Notes: generated from the letters alone by a model not told the origin. A DNA stretch of 64,000 nt from Tiliqua scincoides (GCF_035046505.1 NC_089827.1:63554856-63618855); one strand, 5' to 3'; counted from the first letter of the stretch, positions 44,240 through 54,852 are shown. Program-made: numbers and translations.

Positions 44240-44820
44240 CAGGGGTGTCAAACTTAAGGCCTGTGGGCCAGGTGCTGCACCTGGAAGCAATTTATCAGGC
44301 CCCATTATAACTGGGCTTGCCAATCCTCTTGACCAAGCCAGCCAATCAACTGCAGAGCTGTCAAGGAGGTGGAAGGAGAGGCGAGGGGGATGCACTGTAG
44401 AAGATAGGCTCACACAGCACCTCTCTCCTTTCACCTCCTCAATGGCTATGATTGGCTGGCATTGTGTGCGGCTGCAGCAAGAGTGCCACTGGCCCAATGC
44501 TGATGTATTGGGGGGTAGCCTTTGTCACCCCCCTGCAGCTCAGTACCCAAGACCCACGACCCCCCCCCCCATTCATACACCAGTGGCTCACCCAGCTTGA
44601 TAATTGGACTTTCTCATATTCTGAAAATATGAACAAGATCTGCATGTTTGCTCTTCTGCCATTTGCAGCTAATGGATTTCCACATGAGACCAAAGTGCTT
44701 ATTTCTGGCCATCATCTGCTTAATGATGCACTTTCTAATCGATGATGTCACTTCCAACCCTCAGCAGGCACCATGAATGCTACCTTTGGTCCTCTGTATG
44801 AAATGAGGTTGACATCCCTG
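44240..44820. mobile_element. hAT MITE, long
   Basis: Left end CAGGGGTGTCAAACTTAAGG, right end GAGGTTGACATCCCTG. Flanks TCCTAGGA (44232-44239) and TCCAAGAA (44821-44828) match at six of eight. 581 bp; a C10 run lies near 44561. Non-coding on both strands. Confidence 0.82.
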
Positions 44821-44999
44821 TCCAAGAATCTGTAGTCAGTTACCAGGCCTGAAGCATACGAAGGAATAAAAACTGGATTGCTGGGAGCATGAGGAAGGTG
44901 CCAGGAAATGATTTCTGACAGTGCACACAACCCAGTATTATGGTGGACAGAAACTCAGGATTAGAGGGAAAAGGTTCCAGGTTAGGAAATATTATTTTG

Positions 45000-45043
45000 T
45001 TGGCAACCTTCAGTCTCGAAAGACTATGGTATCGCGCTCTGAA
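45000..45043 (-). mobile_element. SINE/LINE tail shared with the 5S SINEs, without a 5S head
   Basis: TTGGCAACCTTCAGTCTCGA then AAGACTATGGTATCGCGCTC is the reverse complement of the 35-bp tail of the 5S SINEs. Beyond the tail (ATCGCGCTCTGAA) the sequence is not 5S. It may be the 3' end of the partner LINE or of a different SINE using the same tail. Confidence 0.7.
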
Positions 45044-45159
45044 ATATTATATACATGCATGATATCCCTGAGCTTGTACAATTCAGAGATTAAAGAGAGG
45101 TCAAAACTTCTTGTTCTGATAAGGGGGAGAAACAATGAAAAACACCTTGTAGTTTTAAT

Positions 45160-45300
45160 CCAGGGCAGTCCAACTTCTATTAAATGGCGGGCCGTACAAC
45201 CCTGGTGTCACCACCCCCCCAACTGTGCAGACATTGAAGTAATTGGCAGTGATGTGATGTCATCATCACCACTTACTTCTGGCTCTATCAGCTGGAGGCA
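45160..45300. mobile_element. possible hAT fragment
   Basis: CAGGGCAGTCCAACTTCTAT and AATGGCGGGCCGTACAACCC look like the left end and subterminal region of a hAT MITE. No matching right end was found. Confidence 0.35.
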
Positions 45301-45461
45301 GAGGTGCATGCAGTGAGCTTTCCTACCTCCCTGCCGGTGCACATCAGCAAGCTCTCCATTGGAGACTCTGACACTTTTTCACAGGAGCTTAGCAAAGAAG
45401 AAGCATCTGACTCATCAGAAGGCAAACTGAGATATTTGTCTAAGGGCCTGTGGTACCATTC

Positions 45462-45462
<1 letters not shown>

Positions 45463-45501
<39 letters not shown>
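45463..45501. repeat. (ATT)n microsatellite on an L2-type tail
   Basis: Thirteen or so ATT units, followed by the reverse-strand L2-type tail AACAGTATTTATATACCGC. Confidence 0.97.
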
Positions 45502-45504
<3 letters not shown>

Positions 45505-45610
45505 AGTATTTATATACCGCTTTTCAACTAAAAGTTCACAAAGCAGTTTACAGAGAAAAATCAAATAACTAAATGGCTAGGCCCTTGTCTTTCCTAAGGG
45601 CTATCTGAGA
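45502..45610 (-). mobile_element. L2-type LINE/SINE 3' tail
   Basis: Reverse complement of the tail at 28755: TATATACCGCTTTTCAAC, then AAAGTTCACAAAGCAGTTTA, CAGAGAAAAATCAAATAACT and the ATGGCTAGGCCCTTGTC body. Confidence 0.8.
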
Positions 45611-45633
45611 GGCAGTATGAAGCTCATGTCACA

Positions 45634-45738
45634 TTAAGGCTGTAATCCTATGTATATGTACAGGGGAGTAAGTACATATACATAGTACTACTCAACTCAA
45701 ATCAGACATACTTCTGAGTAAGTATGCCAAGGCTAGCA
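45634..45738. mobile_element. short palindromic MITE with perfect internal hairpin
   Basis: GGCTGTAATCCTATG at the left, CATACTTCTGAGTAAGTATG on the right. It contains the perfect inverted pair CTATGTATATGTAC (45649-45662) and GTACATATACATAG (45672-45685). Confidence 0.65.
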
Positions 45739-45739
45739 C

Positions 45740-46200
45740 TCAAGTATACCCTTTATATTTATCTGGAATATTTTAGAAATCCATTTTTCCATTTATGTAT
45801 ATTTGTTTTAAACTTTTGCAAACCAGTCAAACAATCTGGGGTAAAATGGGCTAGCTCTTTAAATGAAGGATAACTTTCAAAGCAAGATGTGGTGGATTCT
45901 AATGAAGATTTCTTTTTTTCTTTCTTTCTTTTATTTATTTAGTTTTAAAGACTGTGGCTCTGGAGGCATAACTATGGGAAATGTCAAGAGTCTACACTTT
46001 AAAATGTATCACTACACCACTGAGATGCACATGATGATACTATACCATGAATAGTTCAATCTCTATTTCCTATTCAGAATGGATTTCTCTTGATGGGAGC
46101 AGGAAACAAGGACATAAGTATTTATAATTCTAAATTAGTGGCATAGGAATGGATGCCTGAGTAGACTCAGAAATCACATAGCTCCATGGACTGTTGTATG
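45740..46200. other. unique AT-rich sequence
   Basis: A pyrimidine run TTTCTTTTTTTCTTTCTTTC lies near 45911. No gene is recognised. Confidence 0.4.
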
Positions 46201-46204
46201 TTTA

Positions 46205-46335
46205 ATTGTCTGAACTGCAATCCTCAACAAACCATGGTTTATTTCTGGTGAACGAATTAGGATTGTTTAAACTATGATCTGAACCCATGGTTCGAAGGTG
46301 GTTTTTATCCAGAGTTTGCCATATGGTTCTAGCTT
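46205..46335. mobile_element. possible palindromic AACCATGGTT-type MITE
   Basis: CAAACCATGGTTTATTTC, TAGGATTGTTTAAAC and GAACCCATGGTTCGAAGG form short palindromes as at 41306-41470. Tentative. Confidence 0.35.
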
Positions 46336-46630
46336 ATGTACAAATTAAGAATTCTGGTTTATCCTGGTTGTTTCAGTGGCCCTGCACTCTCAGCACTGAC
46401 ATCTACAAAGATGCCAGCCTAGAAAAGCTGAGAAATACAGATGTTCTAGGCTGAAATACACACTCTCTGGTGCTTTCCGCAAACAGCCCTTGCCCTCTTT
46501 GTCTCCCTAGCAACAGCTCAACTCAAAAGTTGTTTTAAATTATGTAAATTCTGCCTTTCTTTTGTCTATATAGCAACTACCTAGCTCACATACCTCCCTC
46601 TTGCTCCAAAGTACACAGGCTAAGAGCGGG

Positions 46631-47082
46631 TAGCCCAATCCTAAAGTGCCCTGGTGCCAGCAGGCCTGCCCTGCATCCAGAGCAGAGATGTGGCCAACTG
46701 AGGCTCAGCTCAGAACAAGGGTAATTCCTTCCTTTACCCTGGGCAAAGCACAGTAGCCTCAATGGGGCTACTCGGATCTGCACCACCTCAAGACATGGAG
46801 TAAATCCAAAAAGCCCAGAGCTGTCCCGGGCTGCCCAGGACTGGGGTTAGGCTGCAGCACAAGTGCTGAATCCTGGCCCCATAGCCCATTCACCCGTCGC
46901 CTGCCCACAAGCCCACCTGCCACCCACCCCACACCCCAAAATGCCTCCTTCCTGCCCAACGGGGCTTGGGCTAGGCTCCCTCCTCGAGTGGTGGCACAAA
47001 ACTGCTTTACGGCACTTTTGCAACATCGCTGGGCCGGCACAAGGGACTTGTGCTGGCCCAATATGAGGTTGGAATTGGGCCC
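46631..47082 (+). mobile_element. Harbinger-like MITE, left partner of a head-to-head pair
   Basis: Left end TAGCCCAATCCTAAAGTGCC, right end TTGGAATTGGGCCC. A single TTA (47083-47085) separates it from the next copy. Interior CAATGGGGCTACTCGGATCT, CC-rich tract, then GGCACAAGGGACTTGTGCTG. Non-coding. Confidence 0.75.
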
Positions 47083-47085
47083 TTA

Positions 47086-47546
47086 GGGCCCAATCCTAAA
47101 GTGCCCTTGGGCTGGCGCAAGTCCCTTGCGCCGGCCTGGAACTGTCGCAAGCATGCTGTAAGGCTGGCTTTTCAGGCCAGCACGGGGGCTTTGGGGGTGT
47201 GAGGAGAGCAGAAAGCAGGCATTTCTGGGCAGGGAGAGGGCAGGACTGTGGGTGGGCAGGTGGGGAGCAGGAGGCAGGGCCAGAATCTAACATTTATGCC
47301 AGATTTATGCCTCTATTTATGGCAGATAAATGCCATAACATTTATGCCTGGGGCAGCTTGGATTTGTTCCACCAATTTAGGTGGCACAGATTTGAGTAGA
47401 CCCATTGGAGCTGCTGCTGTTCTACCCAGGGTAAGGGGAATTATTTCCTCTTGCTTCGGGCTGAGCCTCAGTCAGCCACAAACTTGAGCTGGATACAGCG
47501 CAGGCCCACCAGCCTGCCTGTTCCAGAACAAGTAAGGATAGTGCTG
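47086..47546 (-). mobile_element. Harbinger-like MITE, right partner of a head-to-head pair
   Basis: Left end GGGCCCAATCCTAAAGTGCC. Its interior (GCAAGTCCCTTGCGCCGGCC, then AGTAGACCCATTGGAG, then GGGCTGAGCCTCAGTCAGCC) is the reverse complement of the copy at 46631-47082. The right end AAGGATAGTGCTG is followed by TTA (47547-47549). A small tandem ATTTATGCC-type unit (47289-47348) is peculiar to this copy. Confidence 0.75.
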
Positions 47547-47584
47547 TTAGTCATCTAGTAGCACAACAAAATGCAAAAAAAATG

Positions 47585-47700
47585 TCATTTTTTATTTCTT
47601 GCTGTGACACATTGCCTATTTATTATGGAGCTTTGATAGCCACCTTGGGTATTTGCATTGGCACAGGAAAAGTGTGATAGAAATGGTTCAAATAAATAAA
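47585..47700 (+). mobile_element. L2-type LINE 3' tail (second tail type)
   Basis: CTTGCTGTGACACATTGCC, GATAGCCACCTTGGGTATTT and CAAATAAATAAA match the fragment at 55000-55115 and have the layout of an L2 3' end. Confidence 0.6.
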
Positions 47701-47704
47701 AACA

Positions 47705-48175
47705 AATGCAAAATATTGTAAAGGGATCTCAGAGGTATTTCACCTTGAGTTTAAAGCGGGGGGAAGTTACGAATTGAAAACAAAATAATACATTCAGAAA
47801 CATTTATATCAGGGAGCTTTAAACGTAAAATCACCCCTCGTTTTAGGTGCAGCTGAGTGAATTCAACTATATGCACTTGGCAGAGCAACAACAACAGAAC
47901 AAAGCAACAATTTAAACAGCAAAGACAATTCCACTTAAATACATGCCCCTGAGTGAGCCTGAGATCAGAGAATGAAGCGGCTGTTCCCTCTGTTCCTGCC
48001 TGTTTCTTGTAATCTTTAAAGAGACGTTACCTATTTTTCCAATGTCAGGGACTTTCAATGTAATTTTGAGTATACACAATTTTAGCTTTATGAGAGCTGG
48101 CTTTGGAATGTAACCCTTGTGTAAGGAGACTGTATATGGTATTCAGTAGCAACCAACAGCAGTTACATGCTACCA
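47705..48175. other. unique sequence
   Basis: Nothing recognised. Confidence 0.45.
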
Positions 48176-48179
48176 CATA

Positions 48180-48310
48180 TGTTTTATTTATGTATCAAAC
48201 GCATTTTTGCCACACATTTCCTCCACTGCTCTGGGCGCCCACGGTGGGTTACAGAAAATTAAACAAAATTTTTTATTATAAAACAGTATAGAGCAATGCG
48301 GCAATAAAGC
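48180..48310 (-). mobile_element. probable LINE/SINE 3' tail, reverse strand
   Basis: TCCACTGCTCTGGGCGCCCA then CGGTGGGTTACAG is the reverse of an L2-like 3' end, with an A/T-rich flank. Diverged. Confidence 0.4.
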
Positions 48311-48624
48311 AGCAAAAAGTCAGAGGCAGAAGCACACAAGTCATAAAAGCATCTGCATTTATTCAATTAGAGCTTCTGTGCTCTGTATTTCACCCCCTTG
48401 GTCAACAAGCTGTTTATCATTCAGCAATCCAAACCACAGACACTCACCCACTGCAGGTGAGTAACAATTAGACATGAAATGTGCAGAATGAATCCGCAAG
48501 CCTAAGCTTTGCACACTCTTCTGGTCACCCCACTGATTTCTGGGGAAGGTCACACAAACCACAGAGTCCTTGCTTGTCTAATTCTATCTGCAAGAATCCT
48601 GCTATGACATCACAAAACCCCTAG

Positions 48625-49210
48625 TTACAGGTGGTGAGAGTCAGAATCTCCTGCAATCCAAAAGAGCGCATGCAAGATGGGAACCTTCCTTGCCCTATGC
48701 TAACAAAGTCTAGTCAGGAGGGACTCCAGAACCAGTCCGGGATTAGTCTGAATAAGATTCAGATGAATGGGAAAGTTACGAAAGGGTACAACTGCCTTGG
48801 TCTGCAGTGCAGAGATAAGATCGACCAGCTCAAAATGAAATTCAAAGATGTAGTGCCTAAACTGCTGTGTGCCCAGAATTGTATGACAACTGTGCTTCTA
48901 AGGAGAGATGTGACCCTTGGCCATATCATGGGAAGTGGCACTCCCATTCGTAACAAGCACCAGAGGGTCACTGACTGCACCAGTTACTGAGGCAGATGCA
49001 TCTACTACCACTCATGGGCCCCTCAAGAGCCTCAGGAGAGGTGGTTCCTAGAACATCATCATCTGTGCAGGTACATCAGCCAGAGTTCACACCTGGTTCC
49101 TCGGAATGGGTGGCAACAGTGGTGCATACATCATCAACAGTATCAAGCACACAACCCACAACCGTACCATCCCTGCCTCGGAAGAAATCTCCACATCGGC
49201 CATTACTGAT
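48625..49210 (+). pseudogene. decayed Myb/SANT-like DNA-binding gene
   Basis: A plus-strand frame contains KGYNCLGLQCRDKIDQLKMK, with QCRDK at 48805-48819. This QCR-x-K...LK-x-K pattern is the third-helix signature of Myb/SANT-like (Myb_DNA-bind_4 / MSANTD-type) domains. Such domains occur in host MSANTD-family proteins and in the DNA-binding accessory protein of Harbinger transposons. The frame ends at 48990. A Ser/Thr-rich continuation (SSVQVHQPEFTPGSS) is in another frame at 49020-49190, so at least one frame change is present. The N-terminal helices are poorly readable. It may be a processed copy of a host gene or a Harbinger relic. Confidence 0.4.
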
Positions 49211-49339
49211 TCATTTTCTCATCAATAATTTCATTTCATCCTCCAGAACTGCAGTAATCTATTCATGCTGGTGCAAGTTATGAACCTGGATGGTGGGAAG
49301 GGTGGAGTATTTTTTTTTTTACTCTTGTCCTTATGCTAG

Positions 49340-49566
49340 CATTGGAGGGTGGGTCCAACGGCGATGCCATGGGCCAGATTCTATCACCTCCATGGGCAGT
49401 CTTCCTGCCCCCATTATCTCCTTGGACTTGTGCAGTGAAATTGCCGGCACATGTCCAAAGAGACCCATTGCACAGCAGGAGGCTTACAGAAGGGTAAGAG
49501 GATTTAAATTCCCATTCCCGTCTGAATCCTCCCAATCCACCACAACCACAGAGTAGGATTGGGCTG
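49340..49566. mobile_element. Harbinger-like MITE, right part
   Basis: TTGCCGGCACATGTCCAAAG, AGGCTTACAGAAGGGTAAG and the end GTAGGATTGGGCTG followed by TAA (49567-49569). The left terminus is not found. Confidence 0.6.
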
Positions 49567-49571
49567 TAAGT

Positions 49572-50235
49572 AAATGAAACGTGAGGACAATTAGCCTAAG
49601 CTCACTTTCAAACACTAAAGTCATATCAGAATTTAAGTTGCAGTTGGTACAGAATGCAGCAGATTGGTTGGTCACTGGGGTTGGCATGCGGAATTTGCTA
49701 GGCTGTTGCTCTGGTGGCCACACTGGCTGCCCATTCCTTTCCAAGACCAAGTTGTTGGTGATGACCTTTAAAGCCCTATACGGCATAGAACTGGGTTACC
49801 TCAAGGACCGCCTTCCCTCATATATTCCTGCATGTCCCCTGCAGTCATCAGAGAGGGCTCTTCTTAGGGTACCTCCACCATCTGAAGCCAAAGGGGTGGC
49901 AGTGAGGTGTAGGGTCTTCTTGGCTGTGGCCTCTGGAATCAACTGCCAGAACATCTGAGAGCAGCCTCTTCAGTATATGGTTTCCAGCGGGGTTTGAAGA
50001 CCCATCGGTTTGGCCTAGCCTTTGGGAAGCATTCCCTTGTATGTTTCTATGCTGCTAATATTTTAACCTGCTCTTTTTTTTCTTTTTTCTTTTTGATATA
50101 GTTTAAATTGTTTTAATGGTTTTTATGGTTTTATTTTAATAATTGGTTTTAATGTTTTATCTCTCTGCTTGTTCATTATATATTGCCTTGGGTTTTTAGA
50201 AAAGCGGTAGGGAAATCAAATAAATAAATAAATAG
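49572..50235 (+). mobile_element. L2 LINE, 3' fragment
   Basis: The plus strand reads the C-terminal part of L2 ORF2: LQLVQNAADWLVTG (near 49635), MTFKALYGIELGYLKDRLPS (near 49758), then LRVPPPSEAKGVAV. This matches the L2 consensus order LQLVQNAAARLLTG..LTFKALYGLGPGYLKDRL. One 125-codon piece is open; the last part drifts out of frame. The 3' end is TATATATTGCCTTGGGTTTT, AAAAGCGGTAGGGAAATC and (AAAT)n. Confidence 0.88.
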
Positions 50236-50239
50236 TGTA

Positions 50240-51885
50240 CATAACTAAGCATATGATGGCAGCTGGGTAGCCTGATCATAAAACCAGTTTAAGAGACGTA
50301 GCACACACCATTTGCATTGCAGCTGCTAACGTTGTATCCTTTGCTTGAAGGTGAGGCAGGCCCTGCAGCACTGCTTCTCTTGCCATTCACCTGCTACAAG
50401 TTTTTAGAAAACCGAAGCACTGCTGTCCTTTACTCGACTACCAGCATATCAAAGTATCAAGAGACTGTTTTCATCCATCGCTGCTGGCAAGTGAAACCCG
50501 CCATCTTTTTGATTCCTTTCCATTGAACGGAGATTGAATGGGGATAAATAAGACAAGGTTATTACAAAAAAAAAAAAAAGCAATATTTTCAAATTAGCAT
50601 CCCGCAGTTGACTACAAACCCCCCGACTGTCATCCTCAGTTCCTGTTGCCATAGAAACCACCGCAGCCAGCATTTAGGGCGGTCTTGGGGCTTGTTAATT
50701 CAGTCCTATTCCCAAGTCTGGTCTGACCAAAGACTATGGGAAAATCACACTGAGATTGTCAGAACCTCTAGATCAAGCTTTCCAAAGACGAAGCTGTAGA
50801 ATGGTGGCAATTTGTGACTTGTTTTCCCAAGCTTTTGCCCTCTGACAGGGTCCTCCACTCCAGTCTCAGTGAAGCAGCTGCTTCCTCTCATTCAGCCCTC
50901 CAAATTGAGCTCATATACACAGACGGATTAGAGTGACTACCAGAAATAGGATGGAAATGGGGCACCTCTGTCATCCTGACATTACCTAGACAAGGACTGA
51001 ATTGAAGAAGGGCTGACAGGTAATGTCAGGATGTCTTCACCATAGTAAATAGTTCAGGAACAGGAACGGAGGCCAGCTGTAATCTTGAGCAATGTAAAAT
51101 GGGTATCTAAAGCAGAAAGTGGGTCTTAGCTGAAGGCTAGAACCAGATGTCTGGTGTCATCACATTCCTTGTATAGTGAAACGCTGATACCTTTTTATTC
51201 ATAATGATCACATTCATACTTCCAGGGGAGATAAGATCCTTGACTCTTGAAGGATATGGAGACTGGAGATGAGGAAAAAGCCTGAATCTCTTCCCTACAT
51301 TTTAGCCAAGTACCTGATTGTTAGAGGTGGGAGAAAATTGTGATAACAAAATAAAAACACATAACACTGCTTTCTGCACCTCTAATTTTTGTAAAAAAAA
51401 ATTAAAAAAAATATGTGAAAAACCATTTTATTTGGTTTTTATTTATTATTTAAGGTGGGGTGCATGGGTATTGACTGTGGCTACATTTGCTGACACTGTA
51501 CCACCTGTATCACCTACCTTGTACACTTTTAAAATGATTGTAATTTATAATTATAATGTAAATTTTTAACAAAAACACCTAACACCACTTTCTGCACTTC
51601 TAATTTTGGAAAACACCAAAATCCATGAAAAAAATAGCACCATTTTCTCCCACTGCTACTGATCGAGCATGATGAAGGCCTATCTGTATTATTTACAGGA
51701 TTGAGTGACACCCTCATTTTCCTCCCCACATACCTGGATTAGCACAGGATCAGCTAATAAGTTTGGCTCATGGCCAGATTTAAAGGAGTAGCACCAACTG
51801 TTTTGGTCATCTTCCCTCGTATACGTTACTTGAGGCAAACACAGGATCTCCATAAAAAGGGGAAACTTGTGACAAATTGCAAAAT
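50240..51885. other. unique sequence with one perfect inverted repeat
   Basis: No gene or transposon is recognised. At 50972-50987 and 51018-51033 lie CATCCTGACATTACCT and its exact reverse complement AGGTAATGTCAGGATG, with 30 bp between. A14 lies near 50566. Confidence 0.45.
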
Positions 51886-51889
51886 AAGA

Positions 51890-52095
51890 ATACTTTGCAT
51901 TTGACACAGCACTCTGAGCGTGCAAAGTACTTCACATGGATTGTCGTGACGTTGTGCTTAGAACAACCAAGTTTTGCTACTTCTCTTTTACAGCTGGACA
52001 GCTGAGTGGTTTGCTTAAGGTCAGATCATGAGAATTCATGGCAGTGGCACAATCAAAGTGGCACGAAATCTTGTTTCACAGCTCAGGGTCTTAGC
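51890..52095 (-). mobile_element. MIR-like ancient SINE
   Basis: GCAAAGTACTTCACATGGAT, then TTTTACAGCTGGACAGCTGA, then GTTTGCTTAAGGTCAGATCA follow the MIR reverse-strand order. Diverged as expected for an amniote-age SINE. Confidence 0.65.
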
Positions 52096-52239
52096 CAAAA
52101 ATCAACTTTAAGACTATAATACCTTTGATGATTCAATGTGGCAAAAAGTGAAACCACTTGCATTGAACTAATTAACCTGAAAAAGTACTGAATGATGAGA
52201 GGAGACGTGGATCTGGGAAAAGGCTAAACCATATTTTTA

Positions 52240-52300
52240 AAATAATTTTTATCCCATCTTTCCCACAGTTCTGTGGGGGCCCAACATGGCTAACAATAAG
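52240..52300 (-). mobile_element. LINE/SINE 3' tail interrupted by a hAT MITE
   Basis: TTTTTATCCCATCTTTCCCA then GGCCCAACATGGCTAACAAT resembles a reversed L2-like tail. It resumes as ACAATAGGCCTTATCC after 52611. Confidence 0.45.
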
Positions 52301-52611
52301 CAGTGGTGTCACTAGGGCTTGTGTCACCGTGCAAGAGGCCAGCGCATAATGGACCTCATCCCATGAAGTGGGTAGGGCAATGCCCTTGGCAGTGGTGAAC
52401 TATCGCTGTGCCCTGCTGGGTTTTTTGGCTATAACATTTTGTAGAATAGAGCTATTTCAATGCAGTTTGTTTCATTGCATTCTGCATGAAATTGTGCATC
52501 GATTGATATATAACATGATGGTATTATTCAAACATACTAGGATTTTAAAATTTTTGGTAACTAGTAGTGTCACTCCCCATACGCAATGCAACCCCACTAG
52601 CAACGCCACTG
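52301..52611. mobile_element. hAT MITE, best copy of its family here
   Basis: Left end CAGTGGTGTCACTAGGGCTT, right end CTAGCAACGCCACTG. Flanks ACAATAAG (52293-52300) and ACAATAGG (52612-52619), seven of eight matching. 311 bp. Same family as 22307-22610 and 22805-23065. Confidence 0.88.
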
Positions 52612-52674
52612 ACAATAGGCCTTATCCTAAAAGTTTTGTAAAACAATATTTTAAAATCAATACATAAAAAAAAT

Positions 52675-53605
52675 CACCTATAAAACCAATGGATTTCTTT
52701 GTGGAAATCTGTTGCTCGGAACTGGGAAAACAAAATGGATTCTATGAGATAATATATCCAAGGTATCGCCATGCTGAGATAAAACCACTGGAATATACAC
52801 AGCCTATGGGCTGTGCTTGAAAATGTTAATTTATCACCTTCCACTTGTAATGGGTACCTACAGTCTCTTCCTTGCACCTTCTCCATCTGAAGAAAATTTT
52901 ATTGATACAGGAGAGGGCTCCATTTACTTTCAGAAAACCAGAGCTGCTAGGAAGTGGATTCAAGCTTTTACATGCCAAAAGGCAAGAATAACAAGTAGGC
53001 AAATTGAATCCCATATACCGTCAGATGTGAAAACACTCCAGCCGTTTTCTAATGCTTCAGGGCCAATGGAAACTGCTATTACTGCTGAGGAGAAAGCTCA
53101 GCTTTACAGAAGGGTTTGAGGACTTACCACTGAAAAATGAAATTCTGCAATCTTCCTTTACCTCTGCAGAAGATGAGGAGAGGCTCAATATGAGGTTGTC
53201 TTGAGCAACACAAAAGGATAACAAAATAGAGAAACCTACAGAAAAAAAAAATCTGATACCCTGGAAAATAAACTATAGGAGGTAAGAAGAAGCACTTCCA
53301 TCTATTTCCACAGAGTTGTTTTTTTTTAAAAAGCAATTTCATTATGGAATGGAATACTAAGCCAAAAATAAAATAAAATAGAAGTCATATAGAGATACTT
53401 TTACAGAAATTATGGAAAGGAAAGCACCTTTGAATTTAATTTCTTAAACTTTTAATTTAAAATATTATAGTAACTTAGGGGGTCCAACTAGACATGACCC
53501 TAAACATGTGAGTACCTTCTAGGTTTTGTTCTCTTAAAATAAATAGCAAACTAGGGGCGTTGAGGTGAACATTGGTGAAGCCATTGCAATAAGGCTTTAG
53601 GACAA
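52675..53605. other. unique AT-rich sequence
   Basis: No recognised repeat. A 100-codon plus-strand frame (52817-53119) has no known domain; plausibility as an exon is low. Confidence 0.4.
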
Positions 53606-53608
53606 GAA

Positions 53609-54112
53609 CAGTCCAATCCTAAGCTGCCCTTACACTGCAGGAACTAGTTTTCTGGTAGTATAAGGTTCTTTATGGATCCAAATGCAATCTGCCATCTGGT
53701 GTAGCTGGGCCACTACTGGAAGCAGCTATAGTCACCCATCTGAGGATCTGTCACATCCCCCGTGCTGGTTAAGTCAGCATGGGGGATAGGAAGAATGTAG
53801 GAAGGGAGAGGAGTGGGAAGGGGGAAGAATGAGGGGCTGAACAAGGGCAGCAGTGGTGCCACCAATATCCTATTCCCCTTCTAGGGCTCGACCTGCCTTC
53901 CTGGGTCTATTCAGACCTGCCCCAGTGAAACTGCTGGCGCAGGTAAAAGTAGACCCATTCTGGTGTCAGAGACACACTCCCAGGTAAGGGAACAGATGTT
54001 CCCTTGCCCAGAGGAGTTCTCCAGGACTTCCCCCTCCCATGAAGGATGCAGCACATGCTCCAGCAGCACAATGCATCAGTGGCGGGGGGAGGAGGTCAAA
54101 ATTGACCCTAAG
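53609..54112. mobile_element. Harbinger-like MITE, long type
   Basis: CAGTCCAATCCTAAGCTGCC at the left, with the purine-rich GGAAGGGAGAGGAGTGGGAA tract and CCAGGTAAGGGAACAGATG inside. The right end is eroded into the following element near GACCCTAAGAACCC. Confidence 0.6.
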
Positions 54113-54215
54113 AACCCAATCCTATCCCCTATCATCTTCTACCATGCATCTCAACTGACAGATTGTGCTGTGAGACTTGCTGTTTACTTCTGAGTAAACA
54201 TGCAGAGGATTGATC
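54113..54215. mobile_element. short palindromic MITE
   Basis: ACCCAATCCTATCCCC on the left; TTTACTTCTGAGTAAACATG and CAGAGGATTGATC on the right, as in the 90-bp family. Confidence 0.55.
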
Positions 54216-54482
54216 TGAAAGTGTCCAGAGTTTGCTTCCAGAATAATGTAATCACAATATAGTTTTCTCTTTCTTTTGTGGAATACATTTCTGGAAGAAT
54301 GTGCTAATGTTCATCATAAGAATGTCATCGAAAAGTGCTTTCATGTGGCAACTCAGATTCTGCCACCATGTTGTGATTTTTTCACCAACTTGGAGTCAAG
54401 TTTATGATATGAGCCTCTCTTATGAAAACCCACCCATCTGTGCTAGAGCCAATTAAACTTTTTATATTCTTATGTTTTACTG

Positions 54483-54809
54483 CAGTAGTACCCAAACGGT
54501 GGGTCAGGACCCACTGATGGGTCCTGACCTGATTTTTGGTGGGACACCAAAGGGTGATGGAAAGATCAGATAACTAATTGCCTCAAGCCCTGAGGCTATT
54601 CAAAAATCTGCTAATTATCCTACACAGAGCTTAGCATGTATAAACATAGGGAGATAAATGTCTGAGGGTCTTTTTCTGGTTATTATTTCTTATAAATAAA
54701 TAAAATAAAATATTTCTTTCTAGGTCTCCTTTTTAAAAGTCTGGTAAACCTAGGTGGGTCTTGGTACTAAAAACGTGGATCCTGGTGCTAAAAAGTTTGG
54801 GAACCACTG
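54483..54809. mobile_element. hAT MITE
   Basis: Left end CAGTAGTACCCAAACGGTGG, right end AAAAGTTTGGGAACCACTG. Flanks TTTTACTG (54475-54482) and TTTTAGGG (54810-54817), six of eight. 327 bp. Subterminal GGGTCAGGACCCACTGATGG. Same family as 12704-13200. Confidence 0.85.
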
Positions 54810-54852
54810 TTTTAGGGTTCAGTATTGAAATTAATGTTTAATTAATGAAATT

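Noticed and set aside
46205-46335. A firm call of a palindromic AACCATGGTT MITE
   Set aside because: The short palindromes at 41306 and 46205 are suggestive, but ends and duplications could not be found, so they are kept at low confidence only.
52817-53119. A 100-codon exon
   Set aside because: No acceptor or donor of quality at its edges and no known domain.
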